Origin: Chloromonas sp. AAM2
Taxonomy: Eukaryota; Chlorophyta; Chlorophyceae; Chlamydomonadales; Chlamydomonadaceae
Assembly: GCA_004335635.1 (NCBI GenBank)
Contig: QAXH01004459.1
Coordinates: forward strand, 2,165 to 17,392
Length of the DNA stretch: 15,228 nucleotides
Direction: 5' to 3'
The notes beneath the pieces are model-generated. The model did no database searches, had not been told where the DNA came from, and saw only the letters and a program-made list of their open reading frames with translations. Positions 1 to 8,169 of this stretch are shown piece by piece. Numbering within the stretch: position 1 is the first letter of the stretch; each line of letters starts with the position of its first letter. The position numbers and the translations under genes were made by a program.

Positions 1-404
1 GAGGCTGCAGGTACAGTGTGTGGGGTGAGGCTGCAGGTACAGTGTGTGGGGTGAGGGTTCAGGTACAGTGTGTGGGGTGAGGCTGCAGGTACTGTGTGTG
101 GGGTGAGGGTTCAGGTACTGTGTGTGGGGTGAGGGTTCAGGTACTGTGTGTGGGGTGAGGCTGCAGGTACAGTGTTTGGGGTGAGGCTTCAGGTACAGTG
201 TTTGGGGTGAGGGTTCAGGTACAGTGTTTGGGGTGAGGGTTCAGGTACAGTGTGTGGGGGTACAGTGTGTGGGGTGAGGGTTCAGGTACAGTGTGTGGGG
301 TGAGGCTGCAGGTACAGTGTGTGGGGAGAGGGTTCAGGTACAGTGTGTGGGGTGAGGCTGCAGGTACAGTGTGTGGGGTGAGGCTGCAGGTACAGTGTGT
401 GGAG
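1..404. repeat. 26-bp minisatellite, about 15 full copies, in a ClpB intron
   Basis: The sequence is a head-to-tail array of 26-bp units of the form gaggctgcaggtacagtgtg followed by a G-rich end. The array runs into the left window edge, so its full length is unknown. Two main variants differ at the start (gaggctgcag versus gagggttcag). Copies 4-6 share a gtactgtg variant and copies 7-9 share a gtgtttgg variant, which suggests block-wise expansion. One unit near 261-275 is truncated. Every unit carries CAGGTA, which resembles a 5' splice site. The array lies upstream of the first visible ClpB exon, so it is most likely intronic. Confidence 0.95.
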
Positions 405-706
405 GTAGGGTCCAGACAAGGGTGAGGGTTGGATGCCGTGTGATGTGCTATCAGAGCTCACCTGGTGGGTAGAGTCACGTGCAAGATGTGCGTAAAGGGG
501 TTAGTCCCTTTGGGGGAGGGGGGCCGGGAGGGGGAGGGTGCTTCCTTCGGAGCGCAAGGTTTCTGCATCTCAACTTATCAAATCTGATCTACAGTGATGA
601 TACATGATCATGTGGTCATCCCCTGGCGTGAGCTGCACGGTCTGTGTGTGCGTGATAGTACTGTGTGTGTGTGTGTGTGTGTATGTGTGTGTGTGTGTGC
701 ACGCAG
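405..706 (+). other. 3' part of a ClpB intron, with a G-rich cluster and TG-repeat acceptor
   Basis: No exon was recognised here: ClpB residues that would precede the exon at 707 (Walker B and the Asn-Val-Leu-Leu-Gln stretch) are absent from 1-706, so this is intron. It contains a small hairpin (aaaggg / cccttt near 495-511), a run of four or more G-tracts at about 512-538 that fits a G-quadruplex pattern, and a TG microsatellite at the end. The intron ends in cacgcag just before 707. Confidence 0.6.
662..699 (+). repeat. (TG)n microsatellite abutting the splice acceptor
   Basis: About 19 TG dinucleotides with one TA interruption end seven bases before the exon start at 707. The repeat occupies the place where a polypyrimidine tract is normally found. 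Conceptual translation through it gives an artefactual Val/Cys stretch that should not be annotated as protein. Confidence 0.9.
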
Positions 707-2656
707 ATCCTGGATGATGGTCGCGTGACTGACGGCCAGGGCCGGCTGGTCAGCTTCAAGAACTGCCTGATCATCATGACCTCCAACCTGGGCAGCCAGG
801 AGGTGTACCTGCACACAAGGGGGCAGGCGAACAAGAGCGGGGGGGCGCAGGGGGCGGACAAGGAGAAAATCAAGGAACTGGTCATGGAAAAGGTGGGAGA
901 GTGTGGGTGTGGCTTGGTGCACAATAGCAGAGGGTTTAGACGTGCATGGACACAGGTGCAATTGACAGCAAATGGGAGGACAAGCAGGGAAGAGGCCATA
1001 CCAGTCGGCTCTGCTTGCTATCCTGCTCATTGCCATGCTTCAGCTGCACATGTACGCCTGCTGGTGTGCCTAACCCTTCACCAAGCGTTCACAATGACCC
1101 TGGGGCTGGCTCATCACAGACTAGCATCCGCCTCCCCACACCGCCCTGAACAAATCCCTTCCTGTCTAGGTCCGCCGCCACTTCAAGCCCGAGTTCATAA
1201 ACCGCGTGGACGAGTTCATTATCTTCGAGCCGCTGAGGCCCGAGCAGATGGAGCACATCGTCAGCCTCAGGCTTAAGGGGGTGGTGAGCAGGCTCATGGA
1301 GAAGAGGGTCAGAATGGTGAGTGCACGTACTCGACATACCTGTGCACATACCCGTGTGCACATACCTGTGTGCACGCACACACACAGTGGGGCAACTCAA
1401 GGCCACCTCACTCTTTCAGCACGTATGCGCTTGCTTGCGGTGTTCATTAGGACAAGCCTGCTGTTTGCCTGCGGGTCGGACCGCAGTTGTACAGTTGGTA
1501 TTGCTGGTGGAACGGCAGCTGCCCGAACGAGTGCTTTAGCAATGAACGCCAGTTGTCTGGTCATTTCGTATGCTGCATACGAAACTGTTGAGCTGCCCCT
1601 CACTGCTTCGTGTGACTATGTTAGCAAGAGTATTCTGTGTACCTCAAACAGTTCTAAAACCATTCCAACAATAGCTAAGTCCAACCACCTTTTCAACGGC
1701 GCTTCTGTGCCCCCCCTGCGTGCAGGTGGTCGCCCCCAGCTCCATGGCCTACCTTGCCCACAAGGGCTTTGACCCGGTGTTCGGCGGCCGGCCGGTGCGG
1801 CGCGTCATACAGAGGGAGCTGGAGACGCCGCTGGCGAGGGCAATACTCAGAAACGACTTCGTGGTGAGGCCTGCTAGCACCCAGTGAACGTGTGTGGGGT
1901 CAAGTGTTCGTTGTGTGTGGCTCCAGTACTGTGAGAAGGCGCATAACACGGTGCATCAGGGTGTTGGTATAATCAGGATTGGAAACACCTGCTGATGCCC
2001 CATCGTTTCCAGCGGCTATCATTGTTGGTGACTGGGGCCTGCTGCCAACAGAGGCAAAACCACCGAGGGAGTCCCTTGATTGTTGAGATGGGCTTCTATT
2101 GGCTGTCTGGTACTGCCTGGACCTGGTTTAGGACAGGCCAGGGTGTGTGGTGTTGCATACACGTGCGGTCTGTGCTGTGCTGTGTTATGTTACCGAAGAA
2201 CTGGGAGTCAGCAACACTCTAGTCGAATGTGCTGTCCCATGGTGTGGCGTGCTGCAGGAGGAGGATGCCGTGGTGGTGGGACTTGAGGGCGCAGGCAGCG
2301 CCAGGCAGCTCACCTTCAGGCGTGTGGCCAATGGGGCGGCCGCCTCGGGCGCTCAGGCGCTGGAAGCAGAACTCGCAGCGGCCGAGGCGTCAGCTGTGCA
2401 GGCTGCGGAGACAACGGAGACGGCAAGCAGCGGCATGGCGGCATCCAGCTCATCTACTGCTGCTGCTGTGGGAGGCAAGAAGGGTGGTGGTGGTGGTGGT
2501 GCGGGGGGTAAGATGGCGGGGATGGAGGCGCGGCCGCTGGCGTTTGATCCGCTGGGGAAGGTCAGCCGGGCGGCGGAGGCAGGGGCGGATCTGAGCATGG
2601 ATGGGGCGGCGGCGCGGGCAGATATGGATAGCCTGCCGACCGATGCGGGTAGTTGA
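707..2656 (+). CDS. CLPB: ClpB/Hsp100 disaggregase, C-terminal exons (organelle type, 5' part outside window)
   Basis: ClpB is a hexameric AAA+ unfoldase that, with the Hsp70 system, pulls proteins out of aggregates. Four exons are reconstructed: 707-892, 1170-1316, 1726-1863 and 2258-2656, with phase-0 junctions, GT-AG introns and a TGA stop. Visible motifs of AAA+ domain 2, in order, are [13 protein letters not shown], the sensor-1 region IIMTSNLGS, the arginine-finger segment [15 protein letters not shown], the small-domain segment [20 protein letters not shown] with the sensor-2 Arg, and the closing strand VVVGL...RQLTFRRVA. The QLTF ending resembles chloroplast or mitochondrial plant ClpB more than cytosolic Hsp101, so organelle targeting is inferred; the transit peptide is not in the window. 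The visible part is 289 residues. Unusually, about 108 Ala/Gly/Ser-rich residues follow the conserved end. Confidence 0.9.
1333..1386. repeat. Short CA/TG-rich imperfect repeat in a ClpB intron
   Basis: This stretch has three imperfect copies of a unit like acatacctgtgc running into a CA dinucleotide run, immediately after the donor at 1317. It is simple-sequence DNA inside the intron between exons 1170-1316 and 1726-1863. Confidence 0.6.
1564..1584. repeat. Perfect 10-bp-arm palindrome in a ClpB intron
   Basis: The arms tttcgtatgc and gcatacgaaa are separated by a single T, giving a near-perfect 21-bp palindrome. It lies in the middle of the 409-bp intron 1317-1725, away from the splice sites. 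No function is apparent. Confidence 0.8.
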
Positions 2657-3387
2657 CAGGCACCTTTGTGGCGCATGTTGCTGACTTCTAGTTAGGTGGT
2701 GATTATTCACAGTGTTGGAAGGCTTAGAGCAGCTAGAGATTGGATCAAGCGCGAGTCAGTGCATGGCTACAGGGTGGGAGTGCACACTGTCAATTACGTC
2801 CACACACGAGTTAGGAAATCCCACTTTCTGCAGTAAGTGTATGGCCACTGTGGTCGCTCAGGGGTGGAACGATTACGCAAGGCAGTCAGCTGTGCAGCAC
2901 CTCCTTGCATGTGTACGTGATGAGCGAGGCATACCGGGGCAATAGCCTGTGCGGGAGGCTGGCACCTATGTCACTGGTCGCCGCGAGAAGCAGAGCACAA
3001 GGGTTGAAGAGAGTGACGCATGAGTTTGATTCAGCATGTTGCACTGGCACCACTTGATGCCACCCTTTCTTTGGTGTCCAACACCAGCACTGGGGCAGTC
3101 CACGGCACATGAAGAGGCACCAAGCGTGGTAGGTTTTTGTTGCAGCCATGTGTGGTTCAGGGATCTTGCCAGTGTTGGCTCCGGGCAGCCGAGGGCACGT
3201 TATCTTTTGACGGTCTTTGCCTATCGATGATTGTTGGCGTGAACAAACAATGGCAGTGTTGCATTGGTTGCATGAGCTGGTGTACAGCATGACTGCGGCA
3301 AGCTGCCGGCAAAATGCGCTGCTGTAGGATCATGACTTGCAATGCGTGGCAGTCAGTCCTGTCCAGTGACAGGAAAATGAACTCGTA

Positions 3388-3864
3388 GAAGTTTGCCAGT
3401 TCTGGGACAATTTGTGTGAACACGAATGGTTGAGGCTGAGCTGGCTGATCCCACCAACTGAGTCGTATTACACTTGTACTGGAAGAGTTGGCAGAGTTAC
3501 TGTCCTCAGTGCAACATGACATTGACTCAAGACTGTGTCTGACCCACACACCCAGCCACTGTCCTAGTACTGGCCGCACCGCATCGTCTACCAACACATA
3601 TCCACCACACCACAACGCATCCCAGTCTCATATGACACTGTACCACACCACATCCACAATTCACATTCACATCATTCCGTTCGGGCCATCACATCGGTCC
3701 CAGAAGTCTAGCCCAGTAGTAACACCACCCCGTTTACCAACACACACACAACAGTGGTGACTCACGCAATGTCAGCACACAGTATCAACACAATTCGACA
3801 CTTCCAGTCACAGACACGCCTCACCGCACGAACGTGACAAACTGTCCCAGAACTGGCAAACTTC
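3388..3864. repeat. 28-bp inverted repeat bounding a CA-rich 477-bp segment
   Basis: The arm at 3388-3415 (core gtttgccagttctgggac) and the arm at 3837-3864 are reverse complements at 27 of 28 positions. The right arm is followed directly by a run of ten T. A third, interrupted copy in the orientation of the left arm occurs at about 4306-4350. The arrangement could be a MITE-like element or fragments of one dispersed repeat. No clear target-site duplication was found, so the boundaries are provisional. Confidence 0.6.
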
Positions 3865-4305
3865 TTTTTTTTTTGGTTGGTGTAATGGAATTTTATCAGA
3901 TAAACGGACTGTCGCTGTATATATTGATTACATCAGGGGGGCCCACATGCACCGAGCGCGAATGCGAGCAAGCCATGCAAGAGACGAGGCTGGATATGGC
4001 CGTAACCAACCCTGAGCAAAAGCATCAAAGCACTGTGGAGAAACAAAGGCGTATTTCCAATGGCTGTCGGACAGTGGGTTGAGCAGGCGCAGCTAGAAAC
4101 AAAGGGCGGAAACTCAAGTCTGCGCCTAAGACGGCAACCGTGTTAGGGCCTGACGTGACACTGTGTAAGAGACAAAAGTGAGTGTATGGAATTTCTTTTC
4201 TGTTCAGTGATTGAACTCAATGTCTTCCCTTGTTCATGAAACTTCGGCGGAATAACTCAGCAAGCGTATCTTCCCATGGACTTGAAATTGCAGAGGAATA
4301 AAAAA

Positions 4306-4350
4306 GATGTTTGCCAGTTCTACCTGTTTACAGTTTACAGTTCTGGGATA
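4306..4350 (+). repeat. Third, interrupted copy of the gtttgccagttctgggac repeat
   Basis: The sequence begins gatgtttgccagttct and resumes with cagttctgggatactg after about 17 extra bases that themselves contain a short gtttacagtttacag duplication. It matches the left arm at 3388 in orientation. Like the arm at 3837-3864 read in reverse, it is bordered by a homopolymer A/T stretch (aataaaaaa). Confidence 0.5.
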
Positions 4351-4395
4351 CTGTATTACAAGTATTACATGACCAAAAGATGTAAACTTTTTTTT

Positions 4396-4437
4396 GTAAG
4401 CCTTGTTCAACATCTGCAGGTCACTTGTTTGCACAGC
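4396..4437 (+). repeat. Diverged 42-bp direct repeat, copy 1 (copy 2 at 4533-4574)
   Basis: Both copies begin gtaagccttgtt and end gtttgcacagc; alignment without gaps gives 34 of 42 matching bases. Copy 1 follows a T run and copy 2 follows an A run. The start-to-start distance is 137 bp. The repeat lies just upstream of the Gln-rich coding relic, and its function is unknown. Confidence 0.6.
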
Positions 4438-4587
4438 CACTAGAGTCGTGCTCACCCATTGCCCCTCCACCACCATCACCAGCATCCAACCCCATCACAA
4501 TCACCAGGATCTTGCAGTGCTGTCACAAAAAAGTAAGCCTTGTTTATTAACTGCGTGTCACAAGTTTGCACAGCGTGGTCGATGTAG

Positions 4588-4974
4588 TGTGTTGTGTGGA
4601 TCGAGCAGGCCATGCAATTCCAAACTCCGCCCCGTAACGATTGCAACAAGAGCGATAGTAAGGAAGCGCTACTGCAGTACCCAAACTGGGGGCAGTTCAC
4701 GGAAAGCAATCCAAGCGTGCCCTGCGCAGGCTAGCCGACGCCATACGTGCGGCTGTCGGGTTGGAGAGCGAGTATTACTTATATGCAGCACAGCGTGCCA
4801 GCGTGACAGCGAGGTGACATCTGCAGAAGCGAAGGCCCCTTACGAGTCGCAGAAAGGCCAGATGCTGCAGATCTCAACAACGGGTTACATGAGCAGGGTT
4901 TTCAGAGCACAGAGCACAAGGAGGAGCGCAACCGCGAGGCAGCAGTACAGGAGCAGGCAAAGGAGCACGCGCGC

Positions 4975-5006
<32 letters not shown>

Positions 5007-5450
5007 CCAGGTCTCCCAGGTTCAGGCCATGCCGCAGGCACTGCTGCAACAAAAGCACCAGCAGGCCCAGGTTCAGGCCATGCCGCAGGCACTGCTGCAA
5101 CAAAAGCACCAGCAGGCCTCCCAGGTTCAGGCCATGCTGCAGGCACTGCTGCAACAACAGCACCAGCAGGCCTCCCAGGATCAGATCATGCTGTAGGCAC
5201 TGCTGCAACAACAGCAGCAGGTTCCCGCTGCAGCAACAGCAGCAGGCCTTCTGGTACGCCATGCAGCAACAACAGCAGCAGCAGCAGCCTATGCTGCAGC
5301 AGCAGTAGCAGCAGCAGGCCACGCAGCAGAAACAGTAGCAGCACCAGGACGGGAAGAACGAACGGGTTGTGCGCCTGGGCTTTTGCTCAAAAATAGATGA
5401 GATGTCAGCTTATGATGCTGCTGCAGTGACAATGACGCGCCCTGCGCGGT
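4588..5450 (+). pseudogene. Frame-broken Gln-rich, coiled-coil-like coding relic
   Basis: This gene is not recognised. Protein-like sequence runs through overlapping segments in successive frames: from 4588 (…WIEQAMQFQTPPRND…), about 4700-4811 (KRALRRLADAIRAAVGLESE…), about 4808-4870 (SEVTSAEAKAPYESQKGQML) and 4861-5193 (…EHKEERNREAAVQEQAKEHA… then a poly-Gln, repeat-rich tail). Each step is a one-base frame change in the same direction. The Gln-rich frame ends at TAG 5194-5196, where sibling repeat units have CAG. A second Gln-rich stretch in another frame carries further TAG codons near 5307 and 5337. No splice sites explain the frame changes. It is either a decayed gene or a real gene with assembly indels. 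Confidence 0.4.
5005..5214 (+). repeat. Four-unit 51/54-bp coding minisatellite (Gln-rich)
   Basis: The units are at 5005-5055, 5056-5106, 5107-5160 and 5161-5214. Each encodes a version of HQQASQVQAMPQALLQQ in one frame. Unit length stays a multiple of three, as expected for a repeat that expanded under coding constraint. Unit 4 has TAG where units 1-3 have CAG. Shorter CAG/CAA runs continue to about 5345. Confidence 0.85.
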
Positions 5451-5764
5451 AATCATACTCATACTGAGAATCAGCGGAGCAGCGCGGGAGGCGGAGCGGT
5501 GCTCGTGTGCACCATTTGAAAAGTTTGCTGGAAAAGTCTGCGAGGGGACCGGTCATTCACCTTTTGTCACTGCATACACCGGTGGATGTGTAGGACAAAT
5601 GGGCCCTCTGAATCCCTTCACACTAAACTATGCGGTTTCGGTTAGGCTGATGCACAGTGGTGTCCGTTGTTTTGGCCGTTGGTCACACTTGGCGATCTCT
5701 GTGGGTGTCATGCAGGCTCTGCACCCTGCGCGTGCAGCACTTTCCCAGCACACAGCAAGCAAAA
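5346..5764 (+). promoter_or_regulatory. 5' flank and presumed promoter/5' UTR of LHCA3
   Basis: This is the only sequence between the Gln-rich relic and the LHCA3 start; the relic's last open frame may overlap its first 100 bases. No clear TATA box or recognised light-response element was found. There is an ATG at 5599 that opens a separate 95-codon frame overlapping the start region, so the transcription start is probably downstream of 5599. The call is positional only. Confidence 0.3.
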
Positions 5765-7751
5765 ATGGCCTCCATCCTCGCTCAGCGCACAGCGGGCCTG
5801 CAGGTGCGCGGAGCTCTCACCCTGCAGTTAACTTTTTGGAGATGCGCTGGGCATTGGCAATGACAGCACAGGTTGTGAAAACATAGCTGAATGTGCAGCT
5901 GACGGAATGGTCATTGGGTGGTGATGCGACTTCGCAGGGCTTTGCCGCAAAGTCCTCTCGCAAGGCCAGCGTGAGCAGGAAGGCAGTGGTGGTTCGCGCT
6001 GAGGAGAGGTCTGTGGCCAAGGTGTGTATCGGTGACCTCGATGGCCTGAATGGGTGGGGAGGCTGTCACAGCGCTGGCGTAGGAAGGATTCGACTTTATA
6101 ATTCTTCCACTCGCAACAATCGCCTTGCTTGCGACGCTCGTTCATAGGTTGACCGCAGCAAGGACCCGCTTTTCTTCGCTGACCAGTCCAGCCTGAAGTA
6201 CCTCGATGGCACTCTGCCCGGCGACTTCGGTGAGCTGATGTTGTCAACGCTGCTCATGGCAGGGCCCAAAGATCGCGCATGCTGGCTTCCAACCATTCGC
6301 AGCTGAAGTTGCATGGTCGGATCAGACACAGCTTTTCCGTGACGCTCAGTCGCCCTCATCTCTTACTTGCACTTTCAGGGTTCGACCCACTTGGCCTGCT
6401 GGACCCCGTGAACAGCGGTGGTTTCATCAACCCACAGTGGCTTCAGTACTCCGAGGTGCGATGCTATGCATTCACGGTCAAACAACCACAACATTTGAGC
6501 TGATTTCTGCTGGGTTGTCTAGGCTGCACATTTGTGTACGCATGCTGACTGAAGCCTGCATGCGCACACAGGTCATCCATGCCCGCTGGGCCATGCTGGG
6601 TGCTGCGGGCTGCATTGCCCCCGAGATCCTGGCTTCCGCTGGTGTCATCCCACCAGAGACAGGCGTTGTCTGGTTCCGCAGCGGTGTGATCCCACCTGCC
6701 GGCGTGTATGGCGGCTACTGGACTGACCCCTTCTCACTGTTCTTCGTTGAGGTTATCCTCATCCAGTTCGCTGAGCTCAAGCGCCTGCAGGACTACAGGT
6801 GCGAATGACTGTGGCACGTGATCCTAGGATGAGGAGCTGTTTTCTGAACTTACCAACGATGTGCATCAGGGCCGGTTCTCTTGCCGGTAGATGTAGGGAG
6901 CCAGTAGATGTAGGGAGCACAGCATGCGGAATGCCTGATGCCTGACGTACCTGTCATGTGCTTGCAGTTAGCCTCAGCTGAGCTGGTGCCGCGTGCCCAC
7001 ACAGTGAACATCAGGGCTGGTCCTCTTAATAACTGTGATGAACCAGGAAGCAAGAGATGCGGGATGCCCGACTCTTGAAGCACAAGGTTTTTGCTGCCCG
7101 TCATGGCAACATTCCAATTGGTTTGTAACTGTTCGTGAGTGCAGGTTCCCAGGGTCCCAGGGCAACCAGTACTTCCTGGGTCTGGAGGCAGTCTTCAAGG
7201 GCAGCGGCAACCCAGCATACCCAGGTGCGCTGCAGTGCCCAGCCTTTGCCAAAACCACATGTCACCTCACACCCTTGCAAACACAAATCTCTGCCACCCA
7301 ACCTGAACCTGCTGCACATCGCTTTGTTGGCACAAGGCTACAATCATACATACAAGTTTACACTGTGCATGCGATTTCATGTGTCGCAGGTGGCCAGTTC
7401 TTCAACTTGTTCAACCTCGGCAAGACCGAGGCCCAGATGAACAAGCTCAAGCTCAATGAGATCAAGAACGGCCGCCTGGCCATGCTTGCGATGCTCGGCT
7501 ATGGTGCACAGGCCACCATCACCAGCAAGGGACCATTCGAGAACCTTGTGGTGAGTAAAGGAAGCAGGTTGAAGCCTGTGCATGCCTGTGCTGGATCAAG
7601 TTGTCCAAGCCAGCTTTAGCCATGCATCACCACTTGCATGGGCCTGCAATCTAAACAGTGAATGTTCTGCTAACTGCTGCAGGACCACCTCTCCAACCCC
7701 ACTGCCAACAACATCCTGACAAACTTCGGCAAGATTGCCTCCTCTCAGTAA
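5765..7751 (+). CDS. LHCA3: Photosystem I light-harvesting chlorophyll a/b protein Lhca3, complete, 8 exons
   Basis: Lhca3 is a thylakoid antenna protein that binds chlorophylls and carotenoids and passes energy to photosystem I. Exons are 5765-5803, 5938-6021, 6148-6229, 6379-6455, 6572-6798, 7145-7224, 7390-7550 and 7683-7751; phases close to give 272 residues, matching plant LHCA3 (about 273). The start is the first in-frame ATG, in context AAAAATGG. Residues 1-37 look like a chloroplast transit peptide rich in Ala, Ser, Arg and Lys. Motifs are LPGDFGFDPLGL (66-75), helix [15 protein letters not shown] (94-107), helix C with E154 and [10 protein letters not shown] (160-169), and helix [21 protein letters not shown] (219-238). 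[20 protein letters not shown] and the DHLSNP segment near the C terminus point to Lhca3 specifically. H97 occupies the chlorophyll a603 ligand site, where land-plant Lhca3 has Asn. Confidence 0.95.
6799..7144 (+). other. LHCA3 intron 5 with internal duplications
   Basis: At 346 bp this is the longest LHCA3 intron; the others are 116-165 bp. It carries a close direct repeat of gtagatgtagggagc (near 6887 and 6904). A diverged longer duplication starts around 6863 (gcatcagggccggttctctt) and 7007 (acatcagggctggtcctctt). A cryptic acceptor-like cttgcag lies at about 6962-6967. Confidence 0.5.
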
Positions 7752-8169
7752 ATGTCCTTGAACGGTTGATCAGCGGTGGGCGGCAAAGCCGGCAGCAGGA
7801 GCCCAGCACTGGGTGTGCCAACAGGCCGTCCATTGCGTGCATTGCTGCACGGGGGGCTATGGGTGCAGGGGGAAGTGTGACTGGGTGCGTGGAAGGACAG
7901 GAACGTGCCTGTCGTGAACTGGGAGTGCCACATTGCTGGCAGTGAGAGCTTGTGCTTGGCATGTGGCAGTAATCTAATGTGGCCAGATTTTCGTGGGTTT
8001 TTGGCTTCCGCCAAGCAGCCTGGTTATGGTTATTCTGCCTACTGCCAAGCAGCAGGTTTATTTGCGGGATGGAGGTCTGCTCACTTGTATGCAATCAAGA
8101 TATACCAAGTTATTTGCGAGCTTACCGAAGGCATTGAGCGCAGATGGTTGTCAGGGCTTCACCCTGTAA
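7752..8169 (+). other. LHCA3 3' UTR
   Basis: From the TAA stop at 7749-7751 to the first TGTAA pentamer at 8165-8169 there is no other gene. Chlorophyte transcripts are usually cleaved 10-20 bases after TGTAA, which would give a 3' UTR of about 430 bases. A second TGTAA at 8352-8356 is an alternative. Confidence 0.5.
8165..8169 (+). terminator. TGTAA polyadenylation signal, probably LHCA3
   Basis: This is the first TGTAA after the LHCA3 stop codon and the canonical chlorophyte polyadenylation pentamer. It is followed by tgctgacca, where cleavage could occur. Confidence 0.5.

Larger units (their letters stand above)
2657..4395. other. Gene-poor region after ClpB (3' UTR plus intergenic)
   Basis: No ORF on either strand resembles a protein, and none has splice-consistent exons. 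The first part must include the ClpB 3' UTR. The nearest TGTAA pentamers are at 3881-3885 and 4164-4168, which would make that UTR very long, so a non-canonical signal may be used. About 3540-3830 is strongly CA-rich and G-poor on the + strand. A 28-bp inverted repeat and a damaged third copy lie here. Confidence 0.5.

Noticed and set aside
665..1276. Single long ORF spanning the TG repeat and the first ClpB exon
   Set aside because: The ClpB-like part ends at the GT donor at 893 and resumes at 1170 in another frame. The Val/Cys start comes from the microsatellite.
2353..2710. Minus-strand ORFs opposite the ClpB tail, rich in Ala and Pro
   Set aside because: They are antisense shadows of a GC-rich Ala/Gly-coding exon, with no recognisable motif.
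3157..3615. Minus-strand 152-codon ORF with a faintly protein-like middle
   Set aside because: It contains one arm of the inverted repeat, shows no recognisable family, and no exon or start context supports it.
4874..5322. Minus-strand ORFs rich in Cys, Leu, Ala and Pro over the CAG repeats
   Set aside because: They are reverse-complement products of CAG/CAA runs (CTG/TTG); the + strand carries the protein-like pattern.
5194..5340. Possible non-standard code with TAG/TAA read as Gln, as in some ulvophyte algae, because TAG interrupts CAG runs
   Set aside because: The roughly 1400 codons reconstructed for ClpB, LHCA3 and the F-box gene contain many CAG/CAA and no internal TAG or TAA. LHCA3 ends at TAA at the expected family length. 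Reading through that TAA would add only seven residues, so it does not discriminate by itself, but the absence of TAR elsewhere does.
5899..5937. Alternative LHCA3 exon 2 start at 5899 (acceptor tgtgcag), in the same phase
   Set aside because: It would insert 13 residues including acidic ones into the transit peptide. The acceptor at 5937 gives a typical Ser/Ala/Lys/Arg-rich algal transit sequence. Only cDNA can exclude it.
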